Part shown: positions 24,571 to 31,207 of the stretch, in pieces | How the letters are laid out: the number at the start of each line of letters is the position of its first letter | Position numbering within the stretch: the first letter of the stretch is position 1 | Assembly: GCA_017396825.1 (NCBI GenBank) | Contig: JAFQKR010000018.1 | Span: 1-35,272 of the forward strand | DNA length: 35,272 nucleotides | Direction: 5' to 3' | Origin: Clostridia bacterium | GTDB lineage: Bacteria > Bacillota > Clostridia > Oscillospirales > CAG-382 | The notes under the pieces: model-generated | What the model saw: only the letters and a program-made list of their open reading frames with translations | What the model was told of the DNA's origin: nothing | The model's database searches: none | Position numbers and translations under genes: made by a program

Positions 24571-25032
24571 TTATGCCAAATCCTCGGCTTCCTCAGCAAA
24601 AACATCGTCATCGGCTTCCACTATAATGTCTTCCGTTTCCTCGGTGTTTTCCTCGGTATCCACTACCGTTACGTACTTCTCCTTAAACTCCGACACGCTC
24701 TTGGCAACCCTTTGGGCACAGCTCTTTGCCTTTTCGGCGGCAGTATCACAAAGTTTTGCAATGTCATTACGCAAAGCATCCTTGTTTACCTGAACCCTTT
24801 TGCCCTTGGCTTCGCCGCAGTGCTCCTTTGCCGCGCCGAAAAGCGCCACATCCAGCTCGCTTTCCTTATCACCGTCCTTGGGGACGTAGGTTATACGGGC
24901 GGTAACGCTACGGGCAGAGATTTTTTTGATTTTTTCATTCTCGTCCTTTTCGGTCTTTACGCTGTAAGGAACCACTAAGGCGGCAACAGCTGCAACCTTA
25001 AGCCAAGTGGGTATTATTTTATTTTTAGCCAT
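24571..25032 (-). CDS. Hypothetical membrane-anchored protein with acidic tail
   Basis: Product of 153 aa, not recognised. N-terminal hydrophobic segment (residues 5-25, IIPTWLKVAAVAALVVPYSV) suggests one membrane anchor. A mixed-charge beta-rich part (ISARSVTARITYVPKDGD) is followed by a Lys/Ala-rich helix with two Cys (LCDTAAEKAKSCAQRVAKSV), then a strongly acidic Glu/Asp C-terminus. No enzyme motif. Start ATG 25030-25032; GGAGTG lies 6-7 nt before it, and a GTG three codons upstream overlaps that site. Promoter at 25066-25094 and terminator at 24505-24538 make it a single-gene unit, divergent from queT. Confidence 0.7.
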   Translation of the reverse strand: MAKNKIIPTWLKVAAVAALVVPYSVKTEKDENEKIKKISARSVTARITYVPKDGDKESELDVALFGAAKEHCGEAKGKRVQVNKDALRNDIAKLCDTAAEKAKSCAQRVAKSVSEFKEKYVTVVDTEENTEETEDIIVEADDDVFAEEAEDLA

Positions 25033-25065
25033 AACTAACACTCCATTTAATTACTTGCCACACCA

Positions 25066-25094
25066 AGTATACCATTTTACCTTCCCATAATCAA
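25066..25094 (-). promoter_or_regulatory. Promoter of the hypothetical membrane protein gene
   Basis: Minus strand TTGATT (25089-25094), 17 nt, TATACT (25066-25071). Confidence 0.6.
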
Positions 25095-25114
25095 GGCTTT
25101 TTTCACAAAACTTA

Positions 25115-25144
25115 TTGACAATAAAAAGCAAAATAGTTTATAAT
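25115..25144 (+). promoter_or_regulatory. Promoter of queT
   Basis: TTGACA (25115-25120), 18 nt, perfect TATAAT (25139-25144). The expected start point, near 25151, lies just before the riboswitch. A perfect palindrome TTATTG-A-CAATAA (25112-25124) covers the -35 box. Confidence 0.75.
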
Positions 25145-25157
25145 CTCCCTTGCAACC

Positions 25158-25199
25158 AGTGAGTTCGTAACCATCCTCACTTAAAACAAAACTAAGGAG
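25158..25199 (+). ncRNA. preQ1-I riboswitch
   Basis: P1 stem AGTGAG (25158-25163) / CTCACT (25176-25181), a loop containing TTCGTAACCATC, then the A-rich tail TAAAACAAAACTAAGGAG. This stem, loop and A-rich 3' tail arrangement is that of the compact preQ1 class I aptamer, where the tail forms a pseudoknot with the loop. The tail contains the Shine-Dalgarno AAGGAG of queT, so preQ1 binding would hide it and reduce translation. The downstream gene, a queuosine-precursor transporter, fits. Confidence 0.85.
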
Positions 25200-25207
25200 A
25201 ACTAAAA

Positions 25208-25693
25208 ATGAAAAGAACAAAGGGGATAACCCATGCGGCAATCATCGCCGCGCTTTACGTTGTGCTTACCTACCTTGCTAACCTTTTCGGGCTTTCAAGC
25301 GGCGCGGTGCAGGTACGCATTTCGGAAGCGCTTACGGTGTTGCCTTTTTTTACGCCTGCCGCCATCCCCGGGCTTACCATAGGCTGTCTTGTTGCCAACA
25401 TAGTAACGGGAAGCCTGCCTTGGGATATCGTTTTTGGCTCTTTGGCAACCCTTTTGGGTGCGGTTGGCACATATCTGCTACGCAAAAAAAGCCCCTATCT
25501 TGCGCCTTTACCGCCTATTATTGCAAACACGCTTATCGTTCCCGTAGTGCTTGCTAAGGTTTATGGCGAGGGTACGCCTATCCCTTTACTTGCCGCAAGC
25601 GTTTTTGCAGGGGAGCTTATTTCCTGCGGTGTGCTTGGTATGCTTTTGCTTATTTCACTGAACCGCAGTAAAAACAACCTTTTTAAGCGTTAA
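25208..25693 (+). CDS. queT: QueT-family queuosine-precursor transporter (ECF S component)
   Basis: Polytopic protein of 161 aa with about five to six helices. Typical QueT features: ITHAAIIAALYVVLTYLANLF at the start, then the conserved VQVRISEALTVLPFFTPAAIPG segment (shown in part as VRISEALTVLPFF), GCLVANIVTG and the late ELISCGVLGM helix. QueT proteins are the substrate-binding S components of energy-coupling-factor transporters for preQ1/preQ0-type precursors; the shared ECF ATPases are not in the window. The preQ1-I riboswitch directly upstream supports this. ATG 25208 has AAGGAG at 8 nt. Its last 11 bp overlap the convergent thpR gene. Confidence 0.92.
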   Translation: MKRTKGITHAAIIAALYVVLTYLANLFGLSSGAVQVRISEALTVLPFFTPAAIPGLTIGCLVANIVTGSLPWDIVFGSLATLLGAVGTYLLRKKSPYLAPLPPIIANTLIVPVVLAKVYGEGTPIPLLAASVFAGELISCGVLGMLLLISLNRSKNNLFKR

Positions 25694-26174
25694 GGTCTTT
25701 TTCGTAAACCGTTTTATACACTCCGCCAACGCTTTGCATAATCAAAACTTTTTCCACCCGCAAAACAGCACTTGGTACGAAAACAACGGGATCCATATCG
25801 GGGGCGTATCGCCTTGCAAGCGTTATATGGGGCTTAAAGGGGCGTTTTTCTATATTAAAACCTGCCTTGATAAGCCCGTCGGATACGCTTTTTTGCAAAG
25901 CGTTAAGCTGTACGGAGTGGGATATCCCAACATAATAGGTATTGCCGAAATTTCCTATGCCGCTAAGACTTATATCAAAGGGCGCTTGCTTTATACCGTC
26001 AAGCACCGCTTTTATATCCTGAACTCTGTCGCTTTCGCCTATAAAGGCAAGGGTTACGTGATACAAATCCTCACCGCAAAAGGCACCGTTTCCGAACAGC
26101 CTTAAAGAGGACGCAACGTTTTTAAGGGCCGCATTAACACTGCGGTCCGTTTTTATTGCCACAAAAAGACGCAC
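25683..26174 (-). CDS. thpR: RNA 2',3'-cyclic phosphodiesterase (2H family)
   Basis: Product of 163 aa of the 2H phosphoesterase (LigT/ThpR) family. The two catalytic H-x-T/S motifs are present: HVTLAFIGES near residue 40 and HITLARR near 120. The enzyme opens 2',3'-cyclic phosphates on RNA to a 2'-phosphate. N-terminus MRLFVAIKT is typical. GTG start 26172-26174 with AAGGAG at 9 nt. Monocistronic, with promoter at 26200-26227; its 3' end overlaps queT by 11 bp on the opposite strand. Confidence 0.92.
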   Translation of the reverse strand: MRLFVAIKTDRSVNAALKNVASSLRLFGNGAFCGEDLYHVTLAFIGESDRVQDIKAVLDGIKQAPFDISLSGIGNFGNTYYVGISHSVQLNALQKSVSDGLIKAGFNIEKRPFKPHITLARRYAPDMDPVVFVPSAVLRVEKVLIMQSVGGVYKTVYEKDLNA

Positions 26175-26199
26175 CCCATATCACTCCTTTCATGTTTAT

Positions 26200-26227
26200 A
26201 TTATAGTCCATTGTCAAAAATATGCAA
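26200..26227 (-). promoter_or_regulatory. Promoter of thpR
   Basis: Minus strand TTGCAT (26222-26227), 16 nt, perfect TATAAT (26200-26205). Confidence 0.6.
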
Positions 26228-26269
26228 GGTATCTAATTGCAAACAAGCTTTTTTCTATAATAATTTATA

Positions 26270-26298
26270 TTGACTAAAAGGGCTTACAGTGTTATAAT
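26270..26298 (+). promoter_or_regulatory. Promoter of the cation:proton antiporter gene
   Basis: TTGACT (26270-26275), 17 nt, perfect TATAAT (26293-26298). The untranslated leader is about 30 nt. Confidence 0.75.
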
Positions 26299-26335
26299 TC
26301 AAAGCCGAAATATATAAAAAGAGGTTTACTATAAT

Positions 26336-27646
26336 ATGGATGTACTTATGCAAAGTCTCGGTGAAGCAAGCGTTTTGCTTAGTCTTGCAATAGCGCTTGT
26401 AGGCGGGCTTGTTTTATCAAGAATAGTTAAGCGCTTTGGCATGCCTGCAGTTACGGGCTACCTTATAGCGGGTATTTTGGTTGGCCCCTTCTGTCTGGGT
26501 GCTCTCGGCATTGACGGTATAGGCTTTACCTCCCTTGAGAACGCAGAGGAATACGGCATTCTTTCCGATCTTGCCTTGGGCTTTATCGCCTTTGCCATCG
26601 GTAACGAGTTCAGACTGTCAGAACTTAAGGAAACCGGTAAGGCTGCCGCAGTTATAGGCTGCTTTCAAGCTCTAACAGCCACCTTTGTGGTTGACGCCGC
26701 CCTTATCGGTCTTCACTTCATCATCGGCGGCGAGATGTCATTACCCGTTGCAATCACCCTTGGCGCAATAGCCACCGCCACCGCCCCTGCGGCAACCTTG
26801 ATGGTTGTTAAGCAGTACAAGGCAAAGGGTAAGCTTACAAAGCTTCTTCTTCCCATAGTTGCACTTGACGACGCAGTGGGGCTTATAGTGTTCGCCGCGT
26901 CCTTCGGCGTAGCAAGGGCCCTTCAGAACGGCAACGCGAATATGACCGCCATCGTGGTTGAGCCTCTTATTGAAATATTCGGCTCTCTCCTCCTCGGCTT
27001 CCTTATGGGGCTTCTTCTTTCCTACGCGGAAAAAATGTTCACCTCCGGCAGCAAGCGTCTTTGTCTTGCTGTTACCGCTGTTACCTTTACCGTTGCCCTC
27101 TCCATGCTTAAAATGGAGATCGGCGGCATCCACGTTGGGTTCTCGTCCCTTCTCGTTTGTATGATGCTTGGTACTGTGTTCTGCAACGTGTGCGACTTCT
27201 CCGCAGACATCATGGACAGAGCAGATAAGTGGACCATGCCCATATACATACTTTTCTTCGTGCTCAGCGGTGCAGAGCTTGACCTTAGCATACTTACCAA
27301 CGGTACCGTAGTTCTTATCGGTATTATCTATATAGTAACTCGTTCCATTGGTAAATACGGCGGCGCTTACTTAAGCGCAAGGGCTATGAAGCTTGATAAA
27401 AAGGTTACAAACAACCTTGGTATCACCCTTCTCCCCCAGGCTGGTGTCGCTCTCGGCATGTGTATGACTGCCGCCGCTGAACTGGGCAACGACGGCCAGA
27501 CAATACGCAACATTGTTCTTTTCGGCGTGCTTATTTACGAGCTTGTAGGTCCTACCCTTACCAAGGGCGCTCTTATGCGCGCAGGGGATATCACACCCCG
27601 TCCCGCAACGCCTCACGATAAGGACCAAAGACAAAAGAATAAATAA
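26336..27646 (+). CDS. CPA2-family cation:proton antiporter
   Basis: Membrane protein of 436 aa with about 12-13 helices in the Na+/H+-exchanger (KefB/CPA2-like) fold. Seen: first helix pair SRIVKRFGMPAVTGYLIAGILVGPF, the GFIAFAIGNEF segment, TATAPAATLMVVKQYKAKG (the loop before the ion-binding helix) and VALDDAVGLIVFAASFG, whose DD pair corresponds to the transport Asp region. There is no C-terminal RCK/TrkA-N domain, so it is a pore-only type without nucleotide control. Substrate may be Na+ or K+. Start ATG 26336 with a weak AAGAGG 12 nt before. Monocistronic between its promoter and the terminator at 27657-27690. Confidence 0.9.
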   Translation: MDVLMQSLGEASVLLSLAIALVGGLVLSRIVKRFGMPAVTGYLIAGILVGPFCLGALGIDGIGFTSLENAEEYGILSDLALGFIAFAIGNEFRLSELKETGKAAAVIGCFQALTATFVVDAALIGLHFIIGGEMSLPVAITLGAIATATAPAATLMVVKQYKAKGKLTKLLLPIVALDDAVGLIVFAASFGVARALQNGNANMTAIVVEPLIEIFGSLLLGFLMGLLLSYAEKMFTSGSKRLCLAVTAVTFTVALSMLKMEIGGIHVGFSSLLVCMMLGTVFCNVCDFSADIMDRADKWTMPIYILFFVLSGAELDLSILTNGTVVLIGIIYIVTRSIGKYGGAYLSARAMKLDKKVTNNLGITLLPQAGVALGMCMTAAAELGNDGQTIRNIVLFGVLIYELVGPTLTKGALMRAGDITPRPATPHDKDQRQKNK

Positions 27647-27656
27647 ACGTACACTT

Positions 27657-27690
27657 CCCCATTACCACCGTAGTGAGTAATGGGGATTTT
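27657..27690 (+). terminator. Terminator of the antiporter gene
   Basis: Stem CCCCATTAC / GTAATGGGG (27657-27665, 27677-27685), extended inside by CAC / GTG, then ATTTT. It lies 10 bp after the stop codon. Confidence 0.8.
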
Positions 27691-27707
27691 CTTATTCTTT
27701 AACATCA

Positions 27708-27743
27708 ATTGTCCGTTTTATTGCCCTGTAACTATGGCATAAT
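27708..27743 (+). promoter_or_regulatory. Promoter region sharing a 16-bp motif with the HTH-gene promoter
   Basis: AATTGTCCGTTTTATT (27708-27723), 15 nt, CATAAT (27738-27743) with TGG before it (extended -10). No normal -35 is present. Same motif and spacing as at 18520-18556 on the minus strand. Confidence 0.5.
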
Positions 27744-27787
27744 AACCTTGCGAAAGGCAAATTTTTAAAAAAACGGAGGTTAAGATT

Positions 27788-28105
27788 ATGTTTTACTGTG
27801 TACTTACGGGCTTTGTTGCCCTTCTTATCAGCGGAAAGGCGTGGATATCCTTTGCTACGATGGCGGTAGCAGGCCTTACGGTGGTGATACTTAAAAGCCG
27901 CCATGAGGAGATAATGAAAAGATACGGAGGGGTTACGGGCGCCAAGGTAATAAGCAGCGTTTGCTACGGCACTCCCAAGGGCGACACCCGTTACACCGAA
28001 TATACCGTTCTTGTAAGCTATCGCAACGGCAACAGGGTCCGCTATACGCTCACTCCCGAACAGAAGCTTTTCAAGGCCCTTCGACCCTACATGGGCAGAG
28101 CGTAA
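27788..28105 (+). CDS. Small hypothetical membrane protein
   Basis: Product of 105 aa, not recognised. Two close hydrophobic segments at residues 1-36 (FYCVLTGFVALLISG and ISFATMAVAGLTVVIL) form a membrane hairpin, followed by a soluble part with a beta-rich segment (GDTRYTEYTVLVSYRNGNRVRYTL) somewhat like DUF3592-type domains. No catalytic motif. GGAGG is 8 nt before ATG 27788. Own promoter region carries the shared motif at 27708-27723. No terminator is seen before the WYL gene promoter, so read-through into that operon is possible. Confidence 0.68.
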   Translation: MFYCVLTGFVALLISGKAWISFATMAVAGLTVVILKSRHEEIMKRYGGVTGAKVISSVCYGTPKGDTRYTEYTVLVSYRNGNRVRYTLTPEQKLFKALRPYMGRA

Positions 28106-28114
28106 AACAAAGCC

Positions 28115-28143
28115 TTGCAAAATACCACCGGGTGTGATATTCT
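28115..28143 (+). promoter_or_regulatory. Promoter of the WYL-GH20 operon
   Basis: TTGCAA (28115-28120), 17 nt, TATTCT (28138-28143) with TGA before the -10 (extended -10). Confidence 0.6.
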
Positions 28144-28165
28144 GTTTGTAAAGGAGGGGTGAGGA

Positions 28166-29167
28166 ATGCCAAAAAATTCAGGTCATAAGCTAAGGCTTGT
28201 GCACGTACTGCGCCTTTTGTGGGAGCAAACGGACGAAAAGCATGGGCTTAGCGCCACCGCTATACTTGAATCCCTTAAGGCTATGGGTATAGAGGCGGAG
28301 CGAAAGACTATATACGACGATATTGCACAGCTTGAGTTTTTGGGCTTTGATATTGAGCAAAGCCGCGGAAAGGACGGAGGATACCGTCTTATAAGCCGAG
28401 ATTTTGAACTATCGGAGCTTGTGCTGTTGGCGGATGCCGTTCAAAGCAGCCGTTTTATAACCGAAAAGAAAAGCGCCTCTCTTATCAAAAAGCTTTCCTC
28501 ACTTACCAGCGTTCACGAAGCGAAGCAGCTTGAAAGGCAGGTACACGTGGCAAGCCGTATAAAAAACATGGACGAGACCATTTTTTACAACGTGGATGCC
28601 ATACATACCGCTATCAACGAGAACAAGCAGATACTTTTTACCTACTTTGATTGGAACGAAAGCAAGGAGATGGTCCCCAGACACGGCGGTGCTCTTTACA
28701 CCGTAAGTCCTTGGGCTCTTTGCTGGGACGATGAAAACTACTATCTGGTTGCCTACGACAGCGCCGCAGGTAAAATCAAGCACTACCGTGTGGACAAAAT
28801 GCACCGAATAACCCAAGGCGACAAGGACAGAGAGGGGCAAAGGGAGGCGGCGGCCTTTGACATAGGCGCTTATTCCGACAGGCTTTTCGGTATGTTCGGC
28901 GGCGAGGAATGCTTTGTTACCCTGCTTTGTAAAAACAGCCGTGCAGGAGTAATAATCGATAGATTCGGCAAGGACGTTCCATTCCGCAAGGTTGACGGAG
29001 ATAGGTTTGAGCTTACCGTAAAGGTAGCGCTAAGTTCTCATTTTTACACGTGGCTTATGAATTTTGGGGACGATATTATAATCAAATCCCCCGAAAAAGC
29101 AATAGAAGGCTTTAAAAACACGGCAAGGGCAGCCCTTGCCCCCTACGAAACGGAGGACAGGATATGA
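28166..29167 (+). CDS. WYL-domain transcriptional regulator
   Basis: Product of 333 aa. N-terminal winged HTH (about 8-75) with RKTIYDDIAQLEFLGFDIE as recognition helix and following turn; a linker helical region; then a WYL domain (about 150-230) containing SPWALCWDDENYYLVAYD and KHYRVDKMHRI, and a C-terminal extension (WCX-like). WYL domains bind nucleic acid or small ligands and often act as effector sensors. Strong Shine-Dalgarno AAGGAGGGG before ATG 28166. The ATGA overlap with the GH20 gene couples the two, so the regulator probably responds to the amino-sugar substrate or stress (inference). Confidence 0.9.
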   Translation: MPKNSGHKLRLVHVLRLLWEQTDEKHGLSATAILESLKAMGIEAERKTIYDDIAQLEFLGFDIEQSRGKDGGYRLISRDFELSELVLLADAVQSSRFITEKKSASLIKKLSSLTSVHEAKQLERQVHVASRIKNMDETIFYNVDAIHTAINENKQILFTYFDWNESKEMVPRHGGALYTVSPWALCWDDENYYLVAYDSAAGKIKHYRVDKMHRITQGDKDREGQREAAAFDIGAYSDRLFGMFGGEECFVTLLCKNSRAGVIIDRFGKDVPFRKVDGDRFELTVKVALSSHFYTWLMNFGDDIIIKSPEKAIEGFKNTARAALAPYETEDRI

Positions 29168-31017
29168 TAGGCTTTAAACTTACCGAAAGCGCGCTTCCTT
29201 ATCGCAAGGAGCTTGACTACATGGCATCCCTTGGACTTGCGCTCTTTTCCGAGGACGGAATACCATTACATATTGAAAAGGGCTCCTCTCTTTCCCTATC
29301 TCTTACCGAGGATAAGGCAACTGTCGTTTACGGCAGTCTGTCTTCACTTTTCCGTGGAATAGCTTTCCTCGGCAGAGGTGTTATGGGGGATTTTTCTGCC
29401 CGCTTTGAGCTTTGCGGCGAGATGATAGACAACTCCCGCAACTCCGTTACCGCCGTTAGCAAAGTAAAGGAGCATATTGCTTACAGCGCCGCCTTTGGTC
29501 TTAACTGCTTGTACCTATACAATGAGGACACCTTCGAAGTGGAGGGTGAGCCTTATTTCGGTTATATGCGCGGCAGATACACAAAAAAGGAACTGGAGGA
29601 GATAGTTGAGTTTGCCGAGGGCTTTGGTGTGGAGATAGTACCCTGCATACAGACTTTGGCTCACCTCAATCAAGCACTGCGTTGGAGCTGTTATGCGCCG
29701 ATAAGAGATTTTGGCGACACCCTTATGGCTGACGAGGAAGCCACCTACGCTCTTATAGAAAAGCTTATTGCCGCTTGGCGCGCCGTGACCCCTACTAAGC
29801 ACATCAATATCGGCATGGACGAGGCATTCAGCCTTTGCCGCGGCAAGTATCTGGACAAGCACGGTCTTGTAAACCGCTTTGATATTATGTGCCGTCACCT
29901 GGAAAGGGTTGCCGCAATCTGCGAAAAATACGGCTTTAAGCCCATGATGTGGAGCGATATGTTCTTCCGTATAGTTTTCGGAGGCTACTACACCGACGCC
30001 CATATCGACAAGGAGCTATTGGAAAAGGTGCCGAAAAACGTTACCCTGATTTACTGGGACTATTACAGCACCGAGCAAAGCAAATACAAGGCGCAGGTGG
30101 AAAAGCACGCGCTGTTTGACAACGAGCTTGCCTTTGCGGGAGGCGCCTGGAAATGGAGCGGTTTTACCCCCGCTATCGACCACAGCCTTCGCGTTTCTCC
30201 CATGGCGTTTAACGAAATAGCGGAAAAGGACGTAAAATACGTGCTTATGACCTGCTGGGGCGACGACGGCGCAGATTGTCTTTCCGGCTGTGTACTGCCC
30301 GTTCTGGCTCTTTACGGCGCGTATAACTATATGCCCTTTGACAAGGCGGAGGAAAGTGCAAGGAACGACGTTCTGTTTGCAACGGGCTACACCACCGAGG
30401 AATTCTGCAAGCTGTGCAGACCCTCCGTGACTCCTTGCGAAAACCTTACCCCCTACGCAAACCCCACCAAGTATCTGTTCTACAACGACCCCTTAAAGGG
30501 CATGTTTGATAAGCATACCACCCCCGAGTTCGGTGCCTTTTACGGCGACTGTGCAAGGGAGCTTGGCGATTTGGCTCTTCGCGGCGGTCCCTTCTCTTAC
30601 CTATTTGACGTACAGGCAAGGCTTTGCTCCGTTCTTGAGCTTAAGGCGACCCTTGGCGTAGAGCTTAAGGCCGCTTACGACAGCGGCGACAAGAGGGCGC
30701 TTAAGCGCTTTGCAGATGAGGTTATACCTGAGATATTGAAGCGCACCGAGGCGTTTTACCGCGCCTTCAGAAGCGGTTGGCTAAGTGAAAGTAAGCCCCA
30801 CGGTTTTGACGTTCAGGACATACGTATAGGCGGCATGATGCAAAGGCTTAGGGCGGCGATGACCACGGTTTACGATTATCTGGAGGGGGTCACCGACCGA
30901 ATTGAGGAGCTTGAGGAGGAAAGGCTTTATTTTGACTGCCGACCTGACGACTCCGACAAATGCCTTACAATCGGCATGAATCGTTATAACATAACGTCTA
31001 CACCTAATATTTTATAA
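29164..31017 (+). CDS. Cytoplasmic GH20 beta-N-acetylhexosaminidase
   Basis: Product of 617 aa without signal peptide, so intracellular. GH20 TIM barrel: the catalytic Asp-Glu pair is D219-E220 in HINIGMDEAF; GVEIVPCIQTLAHLNQALRW supplies a conserved substrate His; LIYWDYYSTE, FAGGAWKWSGFTP and LMTCWGDDGAD carry the aromatic and acidic residues of the later barrel strands. A helical C-terminal region (about 440-610) follows. It should cut terminal beta-GlcNAc/GalNAc by substrate-assisted retaining catalysis, probably from imported oligosaccharides. Start ATG 29164 overlaps the WYL stop (ATGA). The terminator follows at 31026. Confidence 0.88.
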   Translation: MIGFKLTESALPYRKELDYMASLGLALFSEDGIPLHIEKGSSLSLSLTEDKATVVYGSLSSLFRGIAFLGRGVMGDFSARFELCGEMIDNSRNSVTAVSKVKEHIAYSAAFGLNCLYLYNEDTFEVEGEPYFGYMRGRYTKKELEEIVEFAEGFGVEIVPCIQTLAHLNQALRWSCYAPIRDFGDTLMADEEATYALIEKLIAAWRAVTPTKHINIGMDEAFSLCRGKYLDKHGLVNRFDIMCRHLERVAAICEKYGFKPMMWSDMFFRIVFGGYYTDAHIDKELLEKVPKNVTLIYWDYYSTEQSKYKAQVEKHALFDNELAFAGGAWKWSGFTPAIDHSLRVSPMAFNEIAEKDVKYVLMTCWGDDGADCLSGCVLPVLALYGAYNYMPFDKAEESARNDVLFATGYTTEEFCKLCRPSVTPCENLTPYANPTKYLFYNDPLKGMFDKHTTPEFGAFYGDCARELGDLALRGGPFSYLFDVQARLCSVLELKATLGVELKAAYDSGDKRALKRFADEVIPEILKRTEAFYRAFRSGWLSESKPHGFDVQDIRIGGMMQRLRAAMTTVYDYLEGVTDRIEELEEERLYFDCRPDDSDKCLTIGMNRYNITSTPNIL

Positions 31018-31025
31018 AAGAAAAC

Positions 31026-31062
31026 GGGGGATCTGCCGCTAAACTGCAGCCCCCCTTTTTTT
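31026..31062 (+). terminator. Terminator of the WYL-GH20 operon
   Basis: Stem GGGGG-at-CTGC / GCAG-CCCCC followed by seven T (31056-31062), 8 bp after the stop codon. Confidence 0.88.
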
Positions 31063-31131
31063 GTGCTTGTTTTTCACTCCTATTCAGCACATTGCACTAT
31101 TCCTACAAGTATTTATTATATAATAGCAACA

Positions 31132-31161
31132 TTGACACAAAAGCCTTTTTGCTGATATAAT
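31132..31161 (+). promoter_or_regulatory. Promoter of the dockerin metallophosphoesterase gene
   Basis: Consensus TTGACA (31132-31137), 18 nt, perfect TATAAT (31156-31161). A small hairpin GCAGGT-tttt-ACCTGC (31179-31194) lies in the leader directly before the Shine-Dalgarno GAAAGG. Confidence 0.8.
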
Positions 31162-31207
31162 TAAGGGTAAATTAAAAGGCAGGTTTTTACCTGCAGAAAG
31201 GTTTGGT

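Noticed and set aside
26145-26160. Third copy of the GTCCGTTTTATT motif near the thpR start
   Set aside because: It has an extra T (GTCCGTTTTTATT) and lies within the first codons of thpR, not before a -10 box, so it is probably a chance match.
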